8,630 nt of DNA, taken from NCBI GenBank assembly GCA_001412335.1, contig LKUF01000321.1, positions 1 through 8,630 of the forward strand, given 5' to 3'. This document shows positions 6,563 to 8,630 of the stretch, one piece after another; positions within the stretch are counted from its first letter, which is position 1, and every line of letters starts with the position of its first letter. This DNA is from Methanolinea sp. SDB. Lineage in GTDB: Archaea > Halobacteriota > Methanomicrobia > Methanomicrobiales > Methanospirillaceae. The translations under genes and the position numbers were made by a program. The notes beneath the pieces were generated by a model, which was not told the DNA's origin, made no database searches, and saw only the letters and a program-made list of their open reading frames with translations.

Positions 6563-7522
6563 ATGGTCGTTACTGATGCTGCAGAGATGATAAAGAAGAT
6601 GGAGATACGTGGTGCGGGGAGAATCGCCCGCGCCGCGGTAGAGGCGCTTTTGAGACATTCCCGGGATCTGGACGTTCCCGATACGGGTTCATACTGCCGC
6701 CAGATGAGGCAGGCAGGAGCCAGCCTTGCCCGCGCCCGTCCTACGGCGGTATCGCTTCCCAATGCGATCCACAGGGTGATCTCCTCACTGGACTGCGGGC
6801 TTCCGCTGGATTTAGCCCGGGAGCGTTTTGATGCGAAGTGCCGCGAATTCATTCACACATCCGGGGATGCGGTTGCACGGATCGGAGAGATTGGTGCCAG
6901 GCATATCAGGGATGGAGATGTCCTGCTTACCCATTGCAATTCGGAAGCCGCCCTTGCCTGCATGCTCGAGGCACACCGGAAAAGCGTCGATTTTGAGGTT
7001 TTTGTAACAGAGGTGAGACCAAGAAACCAGGGACTTCTCACATTGAAGGTGCTGGACGATGCAGGAATCAAGACGAATTATATCGTCGATTCTGCTGTCA
7101 GGTATTTCATCAATGATATTGACCTGGTCATTGTGGGGGCAGACGCGGTCACCGTCAATGGGGCGGTGGTAAACAAGATCGGTACATCGCAGATCGCTCA
7201 CTCTGCGCACGAAGCAAGGACAAATCTCATCGTTGCCGCGGAGACCTACAAGTTCGCACCACGAACAATACTAGGCGAATATATCGAGATAGAAGAACGA
7301 CCGGCAGACGAGGTGCTGGACCCTGGCATTGCCAGGACTCTTCCGAATGTGTCTGTCCGGAACCCTGCATTCGACGTGACTCCTGCAGAATATATAGATA
7401 TGATCGTCACGGAAGTAGGGGCCATACCGCCCCAGATGGCATATGTCATCATCCGTGACTATCTGGGCTGGGAAATTGAGGATTACCACAGGAATTATGG
7501 TGCTGGTTTATCGGAGGATTGA
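6563..7522 (+). CDS. Ribose-1,5-bisphosphate isomerase
   Basis: This is an eIF2B-alpha/MtnA-fold sugar isomerase of 319 residues. In archaea such enzymes convert ribose 1,5-bisphosphate to ribulose 1,5-bisphosphate, between AMP phosphorylase and type III RuBisCO in AMP degradation. The start has the family's RGAGRIARAA (16-25). Cys125 (THCNSEAA) and Asp194 (VGADAVTVNG) fit the catalytic pair known from the Thermococcus enzyme (Cys133 and Asp202), both with the same offset of eight residues. NKIGTSQIA (204-212) and NPAFDVTPAEYID (267-279) complete the family pattern. The ATG is the first after an in-frame TGA at 6548-6550; a weak GGAAG lies five bases before it. No TATA box is evident in the short divergent gap. 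Alternatives are methylthioribose-1-phosphate isomerase or an eIF2B-like regulatory protein, but the N-terminus and length favour the bisphosphate isomerase. Confidence 0.88.
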   Translation: MVVTDAAEMIKKMEIRGAGRIARAAVEALLRHSRDLDVPDTGSYCRQMRQAGASLARARPTAVSLPNAIHRVISSLDCGLPLDLARERFDAKCREFIHTSGDAVARIGEIGARHIRDGDVLLTHCNSEAALACMLEAHRKSVDFEVFVTEVRPRNQGLLTLKVLDDAGIKTNYIVDSAVRYFINDIDLVIVGADAVTVNGAVVNKIGTSQIAHSAHEARTNLIVAAETYKFAPRTILGEYIEIEERPADEVLDPGIARTLPNVSVRNPAFDVTPAEYIDMIVTEVGAIPPQMAYVIIRDYLGWEIEDYHRNYGAGLSED

Positions 7523-7650
7523 AGATGGGGTCCCAATATGTGTCCAGGGAAGAGGCCTTATTCTGAAAGCAGGAGAAGAGACGGGCAACCAGTGTGTGAG
7601 CAATCGGTGCCAGGGCCATACACAGACCAGTCGATGCAGGCCGGAAAATC

Positions 7651-7660
7651 TCTAAAAAAG
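7651..7660 (+). promoter_or_regulatory. Possible TATA box for dapF
   Basis: TCTAAAAAAG is the best AT-rich candidate upstream of dapF. It departs from the usual archaeal box and would give a leader of about 50 bases containing the AACCGCGGTT palindrome. The call is weak. Confidence 0.3.
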
Positions 7661-7719
7661 ATTATGAAAGATAGCGGTGTAAACTGAATAGGGCAAAAAA
7701 CCGCGGTTACCATGGACCA

Positions 7720-7726
7720 GAGGTGA
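7720..7726 (+). promoter_or_regulatory. Ribosome binding site of dapF
   Basis: GAGGTGA, a near-complete Shine-Dalgarno, lies six bases before the dapF ATG at 7733 and fixes that start. Confidence 0.8.
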
Positions 7727-7732
7727 AAAAAT

Positions 7733-8551
7733 ATGGAGTTGTATTTTACCAAACTGCAGGGAAACGGGAACGATTTCATCCTTATCGATGAGTTCGAGTG
7801 TGTGGCGATCCCGGACGAGATGAAGGCAGAATTCGCTACCCTCTATTGCGACCGGAGGTACGGGATCGGTGGGGACGGGGTGCTCTATCTCGCAAAATCC
7901 GATACAGCAGATCTCCGTATGCGCCTCTTCCAGCCGGATGGGAGCGAGGCTGAGATGTGCGGGAATGGGATCCGGTGCTTTGCGAAATATGCCATTGATA
8001 TGGCATATATGAATAAAACAGGGACAGTGGAGACACTCGCCGGAGTTATCGGGGTGGATTCGGAGTATCGGAAGGACTCGTTTGTTGCAAAAGTTACCAT
8101 GCCGGATGCAAAATTCTCACGAAACGATATTCCTGCAACCGGCGAAGGCGATTATCTTGAAGAGATCGGGGGTTTCGATGTCTATGCCGTCAACACCGGT
8201 GTCCCGCACTCGGTGATCTTCGTGGACGATATCGATGCAGTCGAGATCGAGCAGACTGCCCCGCCAATCCGCCACCATACGTCATTTCCACATGGTGCAA
8301 ATGTCAATTTCGTCATGGTGACCGGTGACGACAGCATCAGTATCAGGACATTCGAGAGAGGCATAGAGGGTGAAACTCTCTCATGCGGAACAGGTGCCAC
8401 GGCTTCAGCAGCAGTTGCACACAAACTGGGAAGAGTTGGTGATACCGTCAATGTCGACACTCCCGGCGGACCGCTGATAATCCACCTCGATGACAGGATA
8501 ACGCTGGAAGGTCCGGCAACAACCGTATTTTTGGGTGAAATATCTTTCTGA
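7733..8551 (+). CDS. dapF: Diaminopimelate epimerase
   Basis: DapF interconverts LL- and meso-diaminopimelate, the last step before DAP decarboxylase in lysine synthesis. It is cytoplasmic and cofactor-independent, using two cysteines. The 272-residue protein is of normal length. The N-terminus has the substrate motif QGNGNDFILID (9-19); the first catalytic cysteine is Cys76 in MCGNGIRCFAKY, and the second is Cys218 in ETLSCGTGATASA, preceded by the conserved FERG. PHGANVNFV (186-194) is also typical. The duplicated two-domain fold is intact and no residue expected for activity is missing. The strong GAGGTGA Shine-Dalgarno fixes the start. Methanogens generally make DAP by the DapL aminotransferase route, but no other lysine gene is in the window. 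The gene is transcribed in the same direction as the isomerase, but the 210-base spacer argues for a separate promoter. Confidence 0.95.
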   Translation: MELYFTKLQGNGNDFILIDEFECVAIPDEMKAEFATLYCDRRYGIGGDGVLYLAKSDTADLRMRLFQPDGSEAEMCGNGIRCFAKYAIDMAYMNKTGTVETLAGVIGVDSEYRKDSFVAKVTMPDAKFSRNDIPATGEGDYLEEIGGFDVYAVNTGVPHSVIFVDDIDAVEIEQTAPPIRHHTSFPHGANVNFVMVTGDDSISIRTFERGIEGETLSCGTGATASAAVAHKLGRVGDTVNVDTPGGPLIIHLDDRITLEGPATTVFLGEISF

Positions 8552-8555
8552 ACCA

Positions 8556-8609
8556 TTCATTTTTTTTCGAATGAAGACGGCTTCGCCAGTCTCTTTCTGC
8601 AAATTTTTT
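8556..8609 (+). terminator. Probable archaeal T-rich terminator after dapF
   Basis: Just after the dapF stop there is a run of eight T (8560-8567) within a weak hairpin, TTCATT (8556-8561) pairing with AATGAA (8570-8575). A short GAAG/CTTC hairpin (8573-8576 with 8581-8584) and a second run of six T (8604-8609) follow. Archaeal intrinsic termination depends mainly on such T-runs. From here to the window end I see no gene. Confidence 0.55.
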
Positions 8610-8630
8610 GCCCTTCGCTACCTGCCATAA

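Larger units (their letters stand above)
7523..7732. other. 210-base spacer between the isomerase gene and dapF
   Basis: No convincing gene lies here; the only open frame extends from inside the isomerase gene in another frame and has no family resemblance. The right half is A-rich: TCTAAAAAAG at 7651-7660 is a weak TATA candidate about 75 bases before the dapF ATG. A perfect ten-base palindrome AACCGCGGTT lies at 7699-7708. No T-run terminator for the isomerase is evident on the plus strand. Confidence 0.5.

Noticed and set aside
6501..6563. Upstream TTG start adding 21 residues to the HAD protein
   Set aside because: The extra residues carry no HAD element and would overlap the divergent isomerase start; the ATG before the motif I strand fits the family better.
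7443..7655. 70-codon plus-strand frame across the isomerase end and spacer
   Set aside because: Out of frame with the isomerase, with no ribosome site and no recognisable sequence.
1..8630. CRISPR arrays, tRNA genes, insertion sequences
   Set aside because: No regularly spaced repeats, cloverleaf-like sequences or transposase motifs were seen on reading either strand.

Overview
The window comes from a methanogenic archaeon. Six adjacent genes on the minus strand belong to families found essentially only in methanogens and relatives that use methyl-coenzyme M reductase (MCR): methanogenesis marker proteins 17, 15, 5, 6 and 3, and AtwA (MCR activation component A2). The fairly high GC, the strong Shine-Dalgarno (SD) sites and the archaeal TATA-type promoter fit a euryarchaeal methanogen. 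I favour Methanomicrobiales, but the sequence alone does not prove it.

Layout. Positions 1-5615 (minus strand, read right to left) hold one compact operon, atwA - mmp3 - mmp6 - mmp5 - mmp15 - mmp17, which runs off the left edge. Consecutive genes overlap by 4 bases or are 0-7 bases apart, and the SD sites mostly lie inside the end of the preceding gene. A 72-base gap (5616-5687) upstream of atwA carries a TATA box and an SD. Upstream of it on the same strand is a soluble P-type-ATPase-like HAD hydrolase (5688-6500). Divergent from that, on the plus strand, are a ribose-1,5-bisphosphate isomerase (6563-7522) and, after a 210-base spacer, diaminopimelate epimerase dapF (7733-8551). dapF is followed by T-runs and small hairpins that look like an archaeal terminator. 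No stretch longer than 300 bases lacks a gene. I saw no RNA gene, CRISPR array or mobile element.

How the genes fit together. AtwA is the ATP-hydrolysing component that drives reduction of the Ni-F430 cofactor of MCR to Ni(I). To my knowledge Mmp3 and Mmp17, with McrC and Mmp7 (not in the window), belong to the same ATP-driven activation complex. Mmp15 is an ATPase of the BadF/BcrA/HgdC type that activates 2-hydroxyacyl-CoA dehydratases and benzoyl-CoA reductases. Its N-terminus, and the cysteine-containing end of Mmp5, look by eye like the dehydratase subunit itself. The operon may therefore hold two ATP-driven low-potential electron machines: the AtwA complex and an HgdC-like Mmp15/Mmp5 pair. 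The second is my inference and the most interesting lead here. The three genes on the right are housekeeping or central metabolism (AMP/ribose bisphosphate salvage, lysine) plus a HAD phosphatase of unknown substrate, with no demonstrated link to MCR activation.
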